From Kineococcus xinjiangensis (GTDB lineage Bacteria > Actinomycetota > Actinomycetes > Actinomycetales > Kineococcaceae), in assembly GCF_002934625.1 (NCBI RefSeq), contig NZ_PTJD01000015.1, positions 59,878-123,877 on the forward strand: a stretch of 64,000 bases of DNA, read 5' to 3'. Positions 25,601-34,408 of this stretch are shown one piece after another. The position numbers and the translations under genes were made by a program. The stretch's first letter is position 1. The number at the start of each line of letters is the position of its first letter. The notes below the pieces were generated by a model, which saw nothing but the letters and a program-made list of their open reading frames with translations, searched no databases and was not told the origin of the DNA.

Positions 25601-27413
25601 CGCACCCACCGCCCGGTCCAGCACCGGCGCGCCCGCCGCCGTCTGGCGCGCCGCCGGTCGCGCCCTCGTGGCCAAGGCGCTCGCCGAGCTGGCCTACGAG
25701 GAACTGCTCGTCCCCGTCGCGGGCACCGGAGCCGGCTCCTGGGAACTGCCCCTGCCCGGCGGCGTGACGTACCGGTTCTCCGCCCGGCGCGGGGGTTTCG
25801 GCACGTGGCGGGTGGACACCGCGTCCGTCACCCGCGAGGAGGGCGCGCGGGGTGCGGAACCGGCCGACGACCCGGTGCGCCTCGTCCTCGACGCGCGGGA
25901 GGTCCTCGGCCTCGACGGGCCCACGGCCGCGGAGGTGGTGCGCGAGCTGACCGCCACCCACGCCGCCGACGCGCGCATCCTCGCCACCGCACCGGCGGCC
26001 ACCGAGCTCGCGGATCTGGGCTACGCCGAGCTGGAGCAGCACCTCACCGGCCACCCGGTGCTGCTGCTGAACAAGGGCCGGCTGGGTTTCGCCGCCGACG
26101 ACCTCGACGCCTACTCCCCCGAGGCGCGGGCCGAGGTGCGGCTGCGCTGGTACGCCGCGTCCCCGCAGATCGCCTCCTACCAGGCCGTCCCGGGCCTGGA
26201 CCGGCACCGGCTGCTGCGCGAGGAGCTCGGCGCCGACGTCGTGGCGGAGTTCGCCGCGCGCCTGGCCGCGCAGGTCGACGACCCCGACGGCTACGCGTGG
26301 CTGCCGGTGCACCCCTACCAGGACGAGACGGTGGTGCGGACCCTGTTCGCACCGCACCTGGCCGACGGGCGCCTCGTGCCGCTCGGCGAGGCGCCCGTGG
26401 CGTACCGGCCGGTGCAGTCGGTGCGCACCCTGGTCGCCGGCGGGCACCGCGACGTCAAGACGCCCCTGCTGATGCGCAACACCCTCGTCTGGCGCGGCCT
26501 GGGCACCGAGGCCACCGCCGCCGCCCCCGACGTCAGCGACTGGCTCGGGCACCTGCACCGGCAGGACGGCGCGCTGCGCGGGACGGGCCTGGGGTTCCTG
26601 CGGGAGGTGGCGAGCGTCGTCGTGCGCCACGAGGCGTTCGAGGCGCTGCCCGACGCCCCGTACCGCTACGGCGAACTGCTGGGCGCGGTGTGGCGGGAGC
26701 CCGTCGAGGCGCACCTGCGCGCCGGGGAGCGGGCGCGGTCGCTGGCGTGCCTGCTGCACGTCGACCCCGCGGGGCGCTCCCTGCTGGCCGAGCTCGTCGC
26801 CCGCTCCGGGGAGGAGCCGCGCACCTGGCTGCGGCGGTTGTGCCGGGCGCTGCTGCCGGGGCTGCTGCACTGCCTCACCGAGCACGGGGTGGCGTTCTGC
26901 CCGCACGGGGAGAACACGGTCGTGGTGTTCTCCACCGGCGCGGACGGCGGCCGCCCGGACGTGCCGGTGCGGGTGCTGGTGAAGGACTTCGCCGAGGACG
27001 TGAACCTGCTGCCCGGCCGCACCTACCCGGGGCTGCCGGAGCGCGCCGACGCGGTGCTGGTGCGCTGGCCACGGGAGGAACTGGCCCACAGCATCGTCTC
27101 CGCGGTCTTCGCCGGGCACTTCCGGTTCCTGGCAGGGGTCGCGGCGGAGCACCTGGGCGTCGCGGAGGAGGAGTTCTGGGCGCTGGTGCGCGACGAGCTG
27201 CTGGAGTGGCGCGCGAACCACCCGGACCTCGCCGGGGAGTTCGACGAGCTGGGGCTGCTCGCGCCGGAGGTCGAGCGGATCGCCCTCAACCGGGAGCACC
27301 TCACCGGCGGCGGGTTCCACGACCGCGCCGAGCGCGACGCGGCCCCGGACGTCGTGCACGGCACCGCGCCGAACCCGGTGGCCGCAGGCGTCCTGGCGGT
27401 GCCGTCGTGCTGA
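25578..27413 (+). CDS. IucA/IucC-family NIS siderophore synthetase (second)
   Basis: The 611-residue protein starts at GTG 25578 with GGAG seven bases upstream, overlapping the exporter gene by 23 bases. Motifs: GHPVLLLNKGRLGF (158-171), PVHPYQ (243-248), SVRTLVAGGHRDVKTPLLMRN (281-301), CPHGEN (441-446) in place of the EAHxQN form, and VLVKDFAEDVN (467-477). It is clearly a different subgroup from the first synthetase and corresponds to IucC/RhbF, which adds the second arm to the mono-citryl intermediate. Acyl and amine specificity cannot be read directly. It overlaps the ligase gene by 7 bases. Confidence 0.93.
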
Positions 27414-28765
27414 GCCCGGGGCTGACCGTGGAGGGCCTGCGCGCCGCCGTCGAGTCGGGCGAGGTCGACGAGGTGGTGCTCGCCCTGCCGGACCTGGCGG
27501 GCAGGTTGCAGGGGACCCGGCTGGCGGCGCGGCACTTCCTCGACGAGGTGGTGCACCGCGGGTTCGGGGCGTGCACGTACCTGCTGACGACCGACGTGGA
27601 CATGGCGGTCACGGCGCGCTCGGCGGAGCTGGACCCGGAGGGCACCGGCTTCGGGGACATGGTGCTGGCGCCGGACCTGGCCACGCTGCGGCCGCTGCCG
27701 TGGGACCCGGGCACCGTGCTCGTCCTCGCCGACGCGCTGCACCCCGACGGCACCCCCGTCACCGTCGCCCCCCGGCAGGCGCTGCGCGCGCAGGTGGAGG
27801 CGCTCGCCGGGCACGGCCTCGTCCCCTTCGCGGGGGTGGAGCTGGAGTTCCGGGTGTTCGCGCAGTCCTACGCGCAGGCCGCCGCGGCGGGCTGGCGCGA
27901 CCTGACACCGGGCACGCGCGGCGGGGTCGACTACGCCCTCGTCGGTCTGGAGGGCATGGCGGCCCTCACCCGGCGGCTGCGGCGGGAGATGTCGGCGGCG
28001 GGGCTGCGGCTGGAGTCGGCGCGCGGGGAGTGCGCCCCGGGGCAGTACGAGATCGTCTTCCGCTACGACGAGGCGCTGGCCGCGGCCGACGCGGCGGCGT
28101 TCTACAGGACGGGCGCGAAGCAGATCGCCGCCGCGGAGGGCATGGCGCTGACGTTCATGCCGAAGTTCGACCGGCACGAGGGGAACTCCTGCCACCTGCA
28201 CGTCAGCCTGCGCGGCGCGGACGGTGCGGCGGTGCTGGCCGGCGACGGCCGGTACGGGGAGTCGGAGCTGATGCGGCGGGTGCTGGCGGGGCAGCTCGCG
28301 AGCCTGCGGGAGCTGACGCTGCTGTTCGCGCCGACCGTCAACGCGTACAAGCGCCTGCGGCCGGGGGCGTTCGCGCCGACGCAGGTGGCGTGGGGGCCGG
28401 ACAACCGGCTGGCGGCGCTGCGGCTGGTGGGTTCCGGGGCGTCGCTGCGCCTGGAGCACCGCGTGCCCGGCGGGGACGCCGACCCGCACCTGGCGCTGGC
28501 GGGGGTGCTGCTGGCGGCCCGGCACGGGATCGAGTCGGACCTGCCGCTGCCGGAGCCGGTGCGCGGCGCCCCGGAGGCGCAGGCCGCGCGGCTGCCCGCC
28601 TCGCTGGGCGAGGCGGCCGACCTGCTGGAGGGCAGCGAGGTGGCGCGCAAGGGGCTGGGCGACGCGCTGGTGGACGCGCTGGTGTCGGCGGCGCGCGCGG
28701 AGGTGGAGGCGCACGCCGGCGAGGTCACGGACGTGGAGCGGGCGCGGGGCTTCGAGCGTCGCTGA
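27407..28765 (+). CDS. glutamine-synthetase-family ligase (gamma-glutamyl-amide synthetase-like), last gene of siderophore operon
   Basis: The 452-residue protein starts at GTG 27407, inside the end of the second synthetase gene. It has the GS catalytic fold: GVELEFRVF (143-151) and ESARGECAPGQYEI (203-216) with metal-binding Glu residues, GNSCHLHVSL (259-268) with the His, NAYKRLRPGAFAPTQVAWGPDNR (312-334) and LEHRVPGGDADPHLALA (349-365). It resembles PuuA/GlnA3-type enzymes that ligate glutamate to amines rather than housekeeping GlnA, and lacks a GlnA-like adenylylation-loop context. In the operon it may gamma-glutamylate a diamine or a siderophore arm, or activate another carboxylate. Such a gene is not part of the classical rhizobactin or aerobactin sets. 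Function is inferred. Confidence 0.85.
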   Translation: MLSPGLTVEGLRAAVESGEVDEVVLALPDLAGRLQGTRLAARHFLDEVVHRGFGACTYLLTTDVDMAVTARSAELDPEGTGFGDMVLAPDLATLRPLPWDPGTVLVLADALHPDGTPVTVAPRQALRAQVEALAGHGLVPFAGVELEFRVFAQSYAQAAAAGWRDLTPGTRGGVDYALVGLEGMAALTRRLRREMSAAGLRLESARGECAPGQYEIVFRYDEALAAADAAAFYRTGAKQIAAAEGMALTFMPKFDRHEGNSCHLHVSLRGADGAAVLAGDGRYGESELMRRVLAGQLASLRELTLLFAPTVNAYKRLRPGAFAPTQVAWGPDNRLAALRLVGSGASLRLEHRVPGGDADPHLALAGVLLAARHGIESDLPLPEPVRGAPEAQAARLPASLGEAADLLEGSEVARKGLGDALVDALVSAARAEVEAHAGEVTDVERARGFERR

Positions 28766-28766
28766 C

Positions 28767-28783
28767 GGCGGCTGCGCGCCGCC
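28767..28783. terminator. weak hairpin at the end of the siderophore operon
   Basis: GGCGGC (28767-28772) pairs with GCCGCC (28778-28783) around a 5-base loop directly after the ligase stop and before the convergent gene. The stem is short, so this is tentative. Confidence 0.35.
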
Positions 28784-28801
28784 CCGCGCGGACCCCGCGA
28801 A

Positions 28802-29785
28802 TCAGTCCCCCGCGGCGGCCCGCACCTGCGCGGCGACCTCCCGCAGGCACCAGCGGCGGAAGTCGGCGTTCTCGGCCAGCCCCTCCGCCTCCGGCAGCAC
28901 CCCCGCCCCGTGCAGGCGCACGGCCTCGTCCAGGGCGTCGCTCAGCTCCTCGGCGGCGTCGGCGTCGGCGGGGTCCAGGTCGAGCTCGAGGTCCACCACG
29001 TCGAGGTGGTCGGCGACGGCGTGCAGGGCCTGGTGCCGCAGCTGGGAGCGCAGGTCCTCGGCCGCGCGGGCGGCGGCGTCCAGGCGCCTCGCGAAGCGCA
29101 CCTGCTCCGCAAGCCGGGGGGAGGCGCTCAGCTGGGAGGCGTCCCCGAGCAGGAGGAGCTGCAGCTCCCGCAGCAGGTCCTCGCCGTTGGCCCGGGAGGC
29201 CAGCAGCGGGGCGGTGGCCACCCCCGGCAGGAGCACGTGCACGCGCGCCGCACCGCCGCCGGGCGCCGTCGCGGCCGCGTCGGCGTTGGCCTCCTCCAGC
29301 GCGGCCCACATCTCCAGCAGGTCCTCCGGCGACGGCTCCTCCATCGCGGTGGTGGACCCGGCGCGGACCTCGAACCACACCGTCTTGCCGTCGGGGTCGG
29401 GCTCCGCGCCCCAGCGCACCGCGAGGGCGTCGACGAGGATCAGCCCGCGCCCGCTGACGGCGGTGCCGGACAGCAGCCCGGGGCTGGGCAGCACGGGGCA
29501 GCCGTCGTGGACCTCGACCCGCGCGCCGGTCCCCTCCGGCCCGGCGGGGCGCACCCGCACCACCAGGGGGGTGCGGGCGTGGATCACCACGTTGGTCACG
29601 AGCTCCGTGACGGCCAGCTCGGCGTCGTCGACGACGTCCTCGAGGCCCATCCTCCTCAGGGCCTCGACGACGAAGCTGCGCGCGGGGGCGACGGAGGCCG
29701 CCTCCCCGGGCAGCTGCAGCTCCTCGGGCAGGGCAGGGCAGCGGACGGGCACCCCTCCAGATTGGCACGCCCGGCGCCGCGGCAC
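28802..29785 (-). CDS. ATP-binding regulatory protein (anti-sigma/HATPase_c) with extra C-terminal helical region
   Basis: This 327-residue protein reads from GTG 29785; a GTG at 29752 is possible but GGAGG lies too close to it. Residues 20-145 are a GHKL ATPase of the RsbW-like type, with the N box ELAVTELVTNVVIHAR and the G1 box SGRGLILVDALAVRWG. Residues 150-327 are mostly helical and acidic with no family I recognise, including a 60-residue coiled-coil-like stretch. Stand-alone RsbW-like kinases are about 140-160 residues, so this is an extended version. It converges on the siderophore operon and is divergent from corA. Its partner is unknown. Confidence 0.7.
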   Translation of the reverse strand: MPRRRACQSGGVPVRCPALPEELQLPGEAASVAPARSFVVEALRRMGLEDVVDDAELAVTELVTNVVIHARTPLVVRVRPAGPEGTGARVEVHDGCPVLPSPGLLSGTAVSGRGLILVDALAVRWGAEPDPDGKTVWFEVRAGSTTAMEEPSPEDLLEMWAALEEANADAAATAPGGGAARVHVLLPGVATAPLLASRANGEDLLRELQLLLLGDASQLSASPRLAEQVRFARRLDAAARAAEDLRSQLRHQALHAVADHLDVVDLELDLDPADADAAEELSDALDEAVRLHGAGVLPEAEGLAENADFRRWCLREVAAQVRAAAGD

Positions 29786-29880
29786 CGCCCTGGCGGCTCC
29801 CCCGGCGGGGACCGCGACACCGACGTACCCTCGCGGGCGGGCCGTCGCCGGCCCCCCGACCCCGCTCCCGAGGAGGACCC

Positions 29881-31071
29881 GTGCCCGACCGACCCGTGCC
29901 CGCCTGGGTGGGGCGCGCGCTCCGCACGATCGGGAGCTGGGGCGGCGCCGCGCCGGACGCCGGGACGGGCCTGGCCCCCGACGGCGCCGGCACCGGGCCG
30001 GTGCGCCCGCCGTCGGTCCCGGCGCCGCGCTCCACCCCGTCCCACCGGGTGGACCTGCGCGCCCTGGAGGGCTTCGACACCCTCCTGCCCGTCGTGGACT
30101 GCCGCCTCTACGAGGGCGGGCGCGCCGTGCCCGTCGAGCACCTCGGGAAGGCGCTGCGGGAGGCGGAGCGGCGCGGCGGGTTCGTGTGGATCGGCCTGCA
30201 CGGACCGACCGCCGCCGACGTGGAGCGCCTCGCCGGCCCCTTCGGCCTGCCGCCGGCCGCCGTCGCCGACGCCACCGAGGCCCACCAGCGCCCCAAGCTC
30301 CAGGAGTACCCCGGCACGACCTTCGCCGTCGTCAAGCCGGTGCGCTACGTCGACTCCGAGGAGGTCGTCGACGTCAGCGAGGTCGCCGTCTTCCTCGGCC
30401 CCACCTTCGTCATCACGGTCCGGCACGGGGAGTCCCGCATCCCCTCGCGGGTGCGCGCCGAGCTCGACGCCGATCCCGCGCTCGGCCTGCGCGGCCCCGC
30501 GGTGGTGCTGGAGCGGATCGTGGAGCTCGCCGTCGCGGAGTACGGCGGAGTCGTCGACGCCATCGCCGTCGACGTCGACGAGATCGAGGAGCAGGTCTTC
30601 AGCGGCGACACCGCCGACCACGCCCAGCGCATCTACAAGCTCAAGCGCGAGGTGCTGGAGTTCAAGCGCGCCGTCGCCCCGTTCGCCGGGCCGGTGCAGC
30701 GGCTGGCGGAGGCGTCGGCACCGGACGAGCGGGGCGAGCCCGGGCTCCAGGACGCCCAGGAGGACCTGCTGCGGGCGGCCGAGGCCATCGAGGGCTACGA
30801 CACCCTCCTGACCGACGTCCTGCAGGCGCACCTGGCCCAGGTGGGCGTCCAGCAGAACCGGGTGGCGGTGCGGCAGAACGAGGACATGCGGAAGATCTCC
30901 GCGTGGGCGGCGATCGCCCTGGTGCCCACGGCGATCGCGGGGATCTACGGGATGAACTTCGAGAACATGCCGGAGCTGGGGACCCGCTACGGCTACTTCG
31001 TGGTCCTCGCGGTCATCGTCGTCGTCTGCGTCGCGCTGTACGCGCTGTTCCGCCGCCGCGGCTGGCTCTGA
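29881..31071 (+). CDS. corA: CorA-family magnesium/cobalt transporter
   Basis: This 396-residue protein (GTG start after GAGGAGGA) has the long cytoplasmic funnel of CorA and two C-terminal membrane helices. The first ends in the selectivity motif YGMNFENMPE; the second is YFVVLAVIVVVCVALYALF, followed by the basic end RRRGWL. Family members form pentamers that carry Mg2+ (also Co2+ or Ni2+) down the membrane potential. An N-terminal Gly/Pro/Ala-rich extension of about 55 residues is not part of the core. It ends 10 bp from the convergent PPK2 gene. Confidence 0.95.
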   Translation: MPDRPVPAWVGRALRTIGSWGGAAPDAGTGLAPDGAGTGPVRPPSVPAPRSTPSHRVDLRALEGFDTLLPVVDCRLYEGGRAVPVEHLGKALREAERRGGFVWIGLHGPTAADVERLAGPFGLPPAAVADATEAHQRPKLQEYPGTTFAVVKPVRYVDSEEVVDVSEVAVFLGPTFVITVRHGESRIPSRVRAELDADPALGLRGPAVVLERIVELAVAEYGGVVDAIAVDVDEIEEQVFSGDTADHAQRIYKLKREVLEFKRAVAPFAGPVQRLAEASAPDERGEPGLQDAQEDLLRAAEAIEGYDTLLTDVLQAHLAQVGVQQNRVAVRQNEDMRKISAWAAIALVPTAIAGIYGMNFENMPELGTRYGYFVVLAVIVVVCVALYALFRRRGWL

Positions 31072-31081
31072 GGCCCGACGC

Positions 31082-31960
31082 TCAGCGGCGCGGCAGCAGC
31101 AGGGACGGCGCGGAGTCGGGGCGGCGGCCGGCGTCGAAGATGGCGGGGTTGTGGATGACGACGAGGTCGTCCGGCGACCCGACGACGTCGGTGTCCTTGT
31201 TGTCGTAGTCGAACCGGCTCAGGACGTGGCGCATCGCCTCGATGCGGGCGCGCTTCTTGTCGTTGCTCTTCACCACCGTCCACGGCGTCTCGTCCGTGTC
31301 GGTGTAGTAGAACATCGCCTCCTTCGCGGCGGTGTAGTCGTCCCAGAGGTCGAGGCTGGCGATGTCCATGGGGCTGAGCTTCCACTGCCGCACGGGGTCC
31401 GTCTGCCGGTTGACGAAGCGGGTGCGCTGCTCGGCGCGGGAGACGGAGAACCAGAACTTCACCAGGTGGATGCCGTCCTCGACGAGCATCCGCTCCAGCG
31501 CGGGCGCCTGCCGCATGAACCGCTCGTACTCCTCCTGGGTGCAGAAACCCATGACCCGCTCGACGCCGGCGCGGTTGTACCAGGAGCGGTCGAACATCAC
31601 GATCTCGCCGCGGCTGGGGAAGTGCTGGACGTAGCGCTGGAAGTACCACTGCCCGGCCTCGAGCTCGCTGGGCTTCTCCAGGGCGACGACCCGTGCTCCA
31701 CGGGGGTTGAGGTGCTCGGTGAACCTCTTGATGGTCCCGCCCTTGCCTGCGGCGTCACGGCCCTCGAACAGGATCACCATCCGCTCACCGCTGCGCTTGA
31801 TCCAGTTCTGCAGCTTCAGCAGTTCGATCTGCAGGAGGTACTTCGTGCGGTCGTACTCCTTGCGCGACATCTTGCGGTCGTAGGGGTACTCCTCGCGCCA
31901 GGTCTCCTCCGGTGCCCCGTCCGGCTCGAGCCGAACCGCGTGGGTCTCCTCGTGCAGCAC
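31082..31960 (-). CDS. ppk2: polyphosphate kinase 2 (PPK2 family)
   Basis: The 292-residue protein starts at GTG 31960, preceded by GGAGG seven bases away; longer upstream starts lack a site. It carries Walker A FEGRDAAGKGGT (65-76), the lid/Walker B segment MFDRSWYNRAGVERVMGF (122-139), and the late segment DDYTAAKEAMFYYTDTDETPW. PPK2 enzymes transfer phosphate between polyphosphate and nucleoside di- or monophosphates. Length and single-domain form suggest class I (polyphosphate plus ADP or GDP). The link to the neighbouring corA is only positional, though Mg2+ is required by the enzyme. Confidence 0.93.
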   Translation of the reverse strand: MLHEETHAVRLEPDGAPEETWREEYPYDRKMSRKEYDRTKYLLQIELLKLQNWIKRSGERMVILFEGRDAAGKGGTIKRFTEHLNPRGARVVALEKPSELEAGQWYFQRYVQHFPSRGEIVMFDRSWYNRAGVERVMGFCTQEEYERFMRQAPALERMLVEDGIHLVKFWFSVSRAEQRTRFVNRQTDPVRQWKLSPMDIASLDLWDDYTAAKEAMFYYTDTDETPWTVVKSNDKKRARIEAMRHVLSRFDYDNKDTDVVGSPDDLVVIHNPAIFDAGRRPDSAPSLLLPRR

Positions 31961-32102
31961 CTGGTGTCCTCCCCCGTTCCACCCGGCGCGGCCGGATCCA
32001 CGTCGGGGCTGCCCGCCATCATGCCCGCGCACCTGCGGCGGGGCATCCGGACGGCGTGGCATCCGGACGGCGGGCGGGGCGCTGCGGCGGGACACTGCGT
32101 CC

Positions 32103-32441
32103 GTGACCGGGAACCCCGTGACCCCGGACGGCCGCTACCTCGTGGTGCGCGGGCGCCTGTGGCGGTGCGCGAACCCCGCCCTCCCCCCGGCGGAGCGGGA
32201 CGCCCTCGTGCACGAGCTGATGGCCGCGCGACGGGCGAAGGGCGCCGCGATGCGCGCCGGGGACGCTGCGGGGCGGGAGACCGCGAGGGCGCGGGTGGAC
32301 GCCGCCAAGCACGCGCTCGGCGAGCGGGGACCCGTGTGGTGGACCGACGGCGCCGCCGACCTGAACCGCCACCTGGTGCGGAACTCGCCCTACGCGCACT
32401 GGTACGAGCAGTGGCTCGCGGGCGGGGAGCCGGCGGGGTGA
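32103..32441 (+). CDS. conserved hypothetical protein
   Basis: The 112-residue protein (GTG start, no clear ribosome site) has a pattern seen in an uncharacterised bacterial family: RYLVVRGRLWRCANPALP near the start, a charged helix in the middle (residues 30-65), then ALGERGPVWWTDGAADLNRHLV and NSPYAHWY. No membrane segment or signal is present. I cannot assign a function. It is divergent from ppk2 and ends 16 bp before the convergent SIMPL-domain gene. Confidence 0.65.
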   Translation: MTGNPVTPDGRYLVVRGRLWRCANPALPPAERDALVHELMAARRAKGAAMRAGDAAGRETARARVDAAKHALGERGPVWWTDGAADLNRHLVRNSPYAHWYEQWLAGGEPAG

Positions 32442-32457
32442 GGGCCGGGCGGGACGC

Positions 32458-33147
32458 TCAGGGCGCCTCGGTGAGCTCGAGCAGCAGCGCGTCGAGGTCG
32501 GGCACGGTCATCCGGAACCGCGCGCGCACCGAACCGCTCACGCGCTGCCGGATCGGGCGGAGGTCGAGTTCGGCCAGCGGGCCGTGCGCCGCGGCCTGGG
32601 CGCTCAGGGCGGCGGGGAACGACTCCTCGGCGGCCCACGTGCGGCCGTCGGTGGCGTCGGAGAGGTCGACGAGCTCGGTGAGGGTGCAGCCCAGCGCCGC
32701 GGCGTACTCCTCGGCGCGGCGCAGGGCGTCGTGGACGGCCGCGGCCCGGGCGCGGCGCTGGACGGGGCCGGCGGGCCGCAGGCGCCAGGACGGCCCGGAG
32801 AAGCTGAGCTCGCGGACGTCGCCGAGGACGGTCAGCACGTCGGGGAGGAGCGCGAACTCGCCGACCTCCACGGACAGCTGCGCGGTCGCGTCGAACCACG
32901 GCGGCCGGCGGCCCGGGCGGTCCTCGTAGCGGGGGTGCACCCCGACGCCACCCGTCTCCACGTCGACGCCGTCGCCCAGCCCGACGAGGGCGCTCCAGGT
33001 GCGCTTGTGCAGGTCGGCGACGTCGCGCAGGACGTCGGCGCGGTCCCGGCCCGTGGCGGTGAGGGTCACGGCGAAGACGGCGAGCTCGGGCTCGGCCTCC
33101 ACCGTCGCCTCACCCTGCACCGTGACCGTCGGGCCGTGGCCTGGCAC
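32458..33147 (-). CDS. SIMPL (DUF541) domain protein
   Basis: The 229-residue protein starts at GTG 33147 because GGAGG lies 5 bases upstream; the open frame runs on without support. It contains the SIMPL fold: an N-terminal strand with VTVQGEATVEAEPELAVFAVTLTATG, a DVETGGVGVHPRYE segment, a central helix (RRARAAAVHDALRRAEEYAAALG) and a C-terminal strand RFRMTV. SIMPL proteins form ring or channel-like oligomers and often occur with signalling or stress proteins. No signal peptide is visible, unlike many members, so it is probably cytoplasmic. Exact role unknown. Confidence 0.75.
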   Translation of the reverse strand: MPGHGPTVTVQGEATVEAEPELAVFAVTLTATGRDRADVLRDVADLHKRTWSALVGLGDGVDVETGGVGVHPRYEDRPGRRPPWFDATAQLSVEVGEFALLPDVLTVLGDVRELSFSGPSWRLRPAGPVQRRARAAAVHDALRRAEEYAAALGCTLTELVDLSDATDGRTWAAEESFPAALSAQAAAHGPLAELDLRPIRQRVSGSVRARFRMTVPDLDALLLELTEAP

Positions 33148-33413
33148 GGGCACCTCCACTCGTTCGGGCCGACGCGCTGCACCTGCCCTCCGATCCTGGC
33201 ACCGCGGCGGGGGTTCCGTCCCGCCGGAGCGCGACCGCCCCTCCCCCGAACGGCCCAGCGACGGCCACGGGAACCCGGGACCGCGGTCACGGGGCGTGCG
33301 CCGGGCGGGTGCTCCGGTCACCGGATGGGAGCAACCGGGGCATCCGGCTCCGGCGGCCCGGAGCCCGGCGGCATCATCCTCGGAGCGCACGTCCGCCACC
33401 GAGGGAGTTCCGC

Positions 33414-34319
33414 ATGGGCCGCAAGGGCCGTCTCGCCGTCTGGGTCTCCGCCGGCTGCGCCGTGCTCGCCGCCGCGGCCAGCCCCGTCGGCGCGTCCGCC
33501 ACCTCGGCACCGGTCGTCCCCGGCGGCACCCGGGTGGCCGCGCCCGCCCCCGCTGCGGCGCCGCAGGAGGGCGCCGCCGTGCAGCGCGGTGCCCGCCGGG
33601 CCGCGCCCACCGGGGAGCGGGTGGAGGCACGGCCCGCCTCCGGGTCCGCGGAGTACAGCTACGACGGGCAGACCTTCACGGTGCGGGGCGCCATCCTCGA
33701 GCGCTACCTCGCCGAGGGCGCCGAGCACGGGGCGCTCGGCCGGCCGGTCACCAGCGAGGTCGTCCTGCCGGGAGGCGCGTTCACGCACTTCCAGAACGGG
33801 TCCGTCTACTGGTCACCCACCGGCGGTGCGCGGGTCGTCAGGGGCTCCGTCCGCGACCTGTGGGAGGCCCACGGGTGGGAGACGTCCTTCCTCGACTACC
33901 CGGTCTCCGAGGAGGGTCCCGCCGGCGGCGGTGCGGTGCAGCGGTTCCGGGGCGGCGACGTGTACTGGAGCCCCGCGACGGGCCCGCAGTTCCTGCGCGG
34001 CGCGATCCTCCAGCGCTACCTCGCCGCCGGCGCCGAGACCGGGCCCCTCGGGTTCCCCGTCACCAGCGAGGTCGGCCTGCGCGCCGGGGCGTTCACCTCC
34101 TTCCAGAACGGCGCCGTCTACTGGTCCCCGCGCTCCGGGGCCCACGTCGTGCAGGGCCGCATCCTCGGCGCCTGGGCCGGGCTGGGCTGGGAGAGCAGCG
34201 GGTTCGGCTACCCGACGTCCGGCGAGCGCCCCGTCGCGGGCGGCGTCGTGCAGGACTTCGAGGGTGGGCAGATCACCCACCTGCACGACGGGGACGTCGT
34301 CCGGCTGCACCACCGCTGA
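33414..34319 (+). CDS. secreted LGFP-repeat protein
   Basis: The 301-residue protein starts at ATG 33414 with GAGGGAG upstream. It begins with an export signal (about residues 1-28, ending near VGASA), then an Ala/Pro-rich linker to residue 75. At least four LGFP repeats of about 50 residues follow. Their cores read ALGRPVTSEV, FLDYPVSEEG, PLGFPVTSEV and GFGYPTSGE, each paired with a GG-x-F/V-x-x-F-x-G-G/N-x-V-Y-W-S strand. LGFP repeats bind or anchor to the cell wall in mycolata and other actinobacteria. No catalytic domain is attached, so a structural wall role is likely. Confidence 0.85.
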   Translation: MGRKGRLAVWVSAGCAVLAAAASPVGASATSAPVVPGGTRVAAPAPAAAPQEGAAVQRGARRAAPTGERVEARPASGSAEYSYDGQTFTVRGAILERYLAEGAEHGALGRPVTSEVVLPGGAFTHFQNGSVYWSPTGGARVVRGSVRDLWEAHGWETSFLDYPVSEEGPAGGGAVQRFRGGDVYWSPATGPQFLRGAILQRYLAAGAETGPLGFPVTSEVGLRAGAFTSFQNGAVYWSPRSGAHVVQGRILGAWAGLGWESSGFGYPTSGERPVAGGVVQDFEGGQITHLHDGDVVRLHHR

Positions 34320-34408
34320 CCGGCCCGGCGGCGGGGCCGTCCGCCGCCCGCGGTTCACCCGGGTCTGCTAGGAGTGGGCGCCCAGCCCGCGACCGGAGGA
34401 GACCGACG

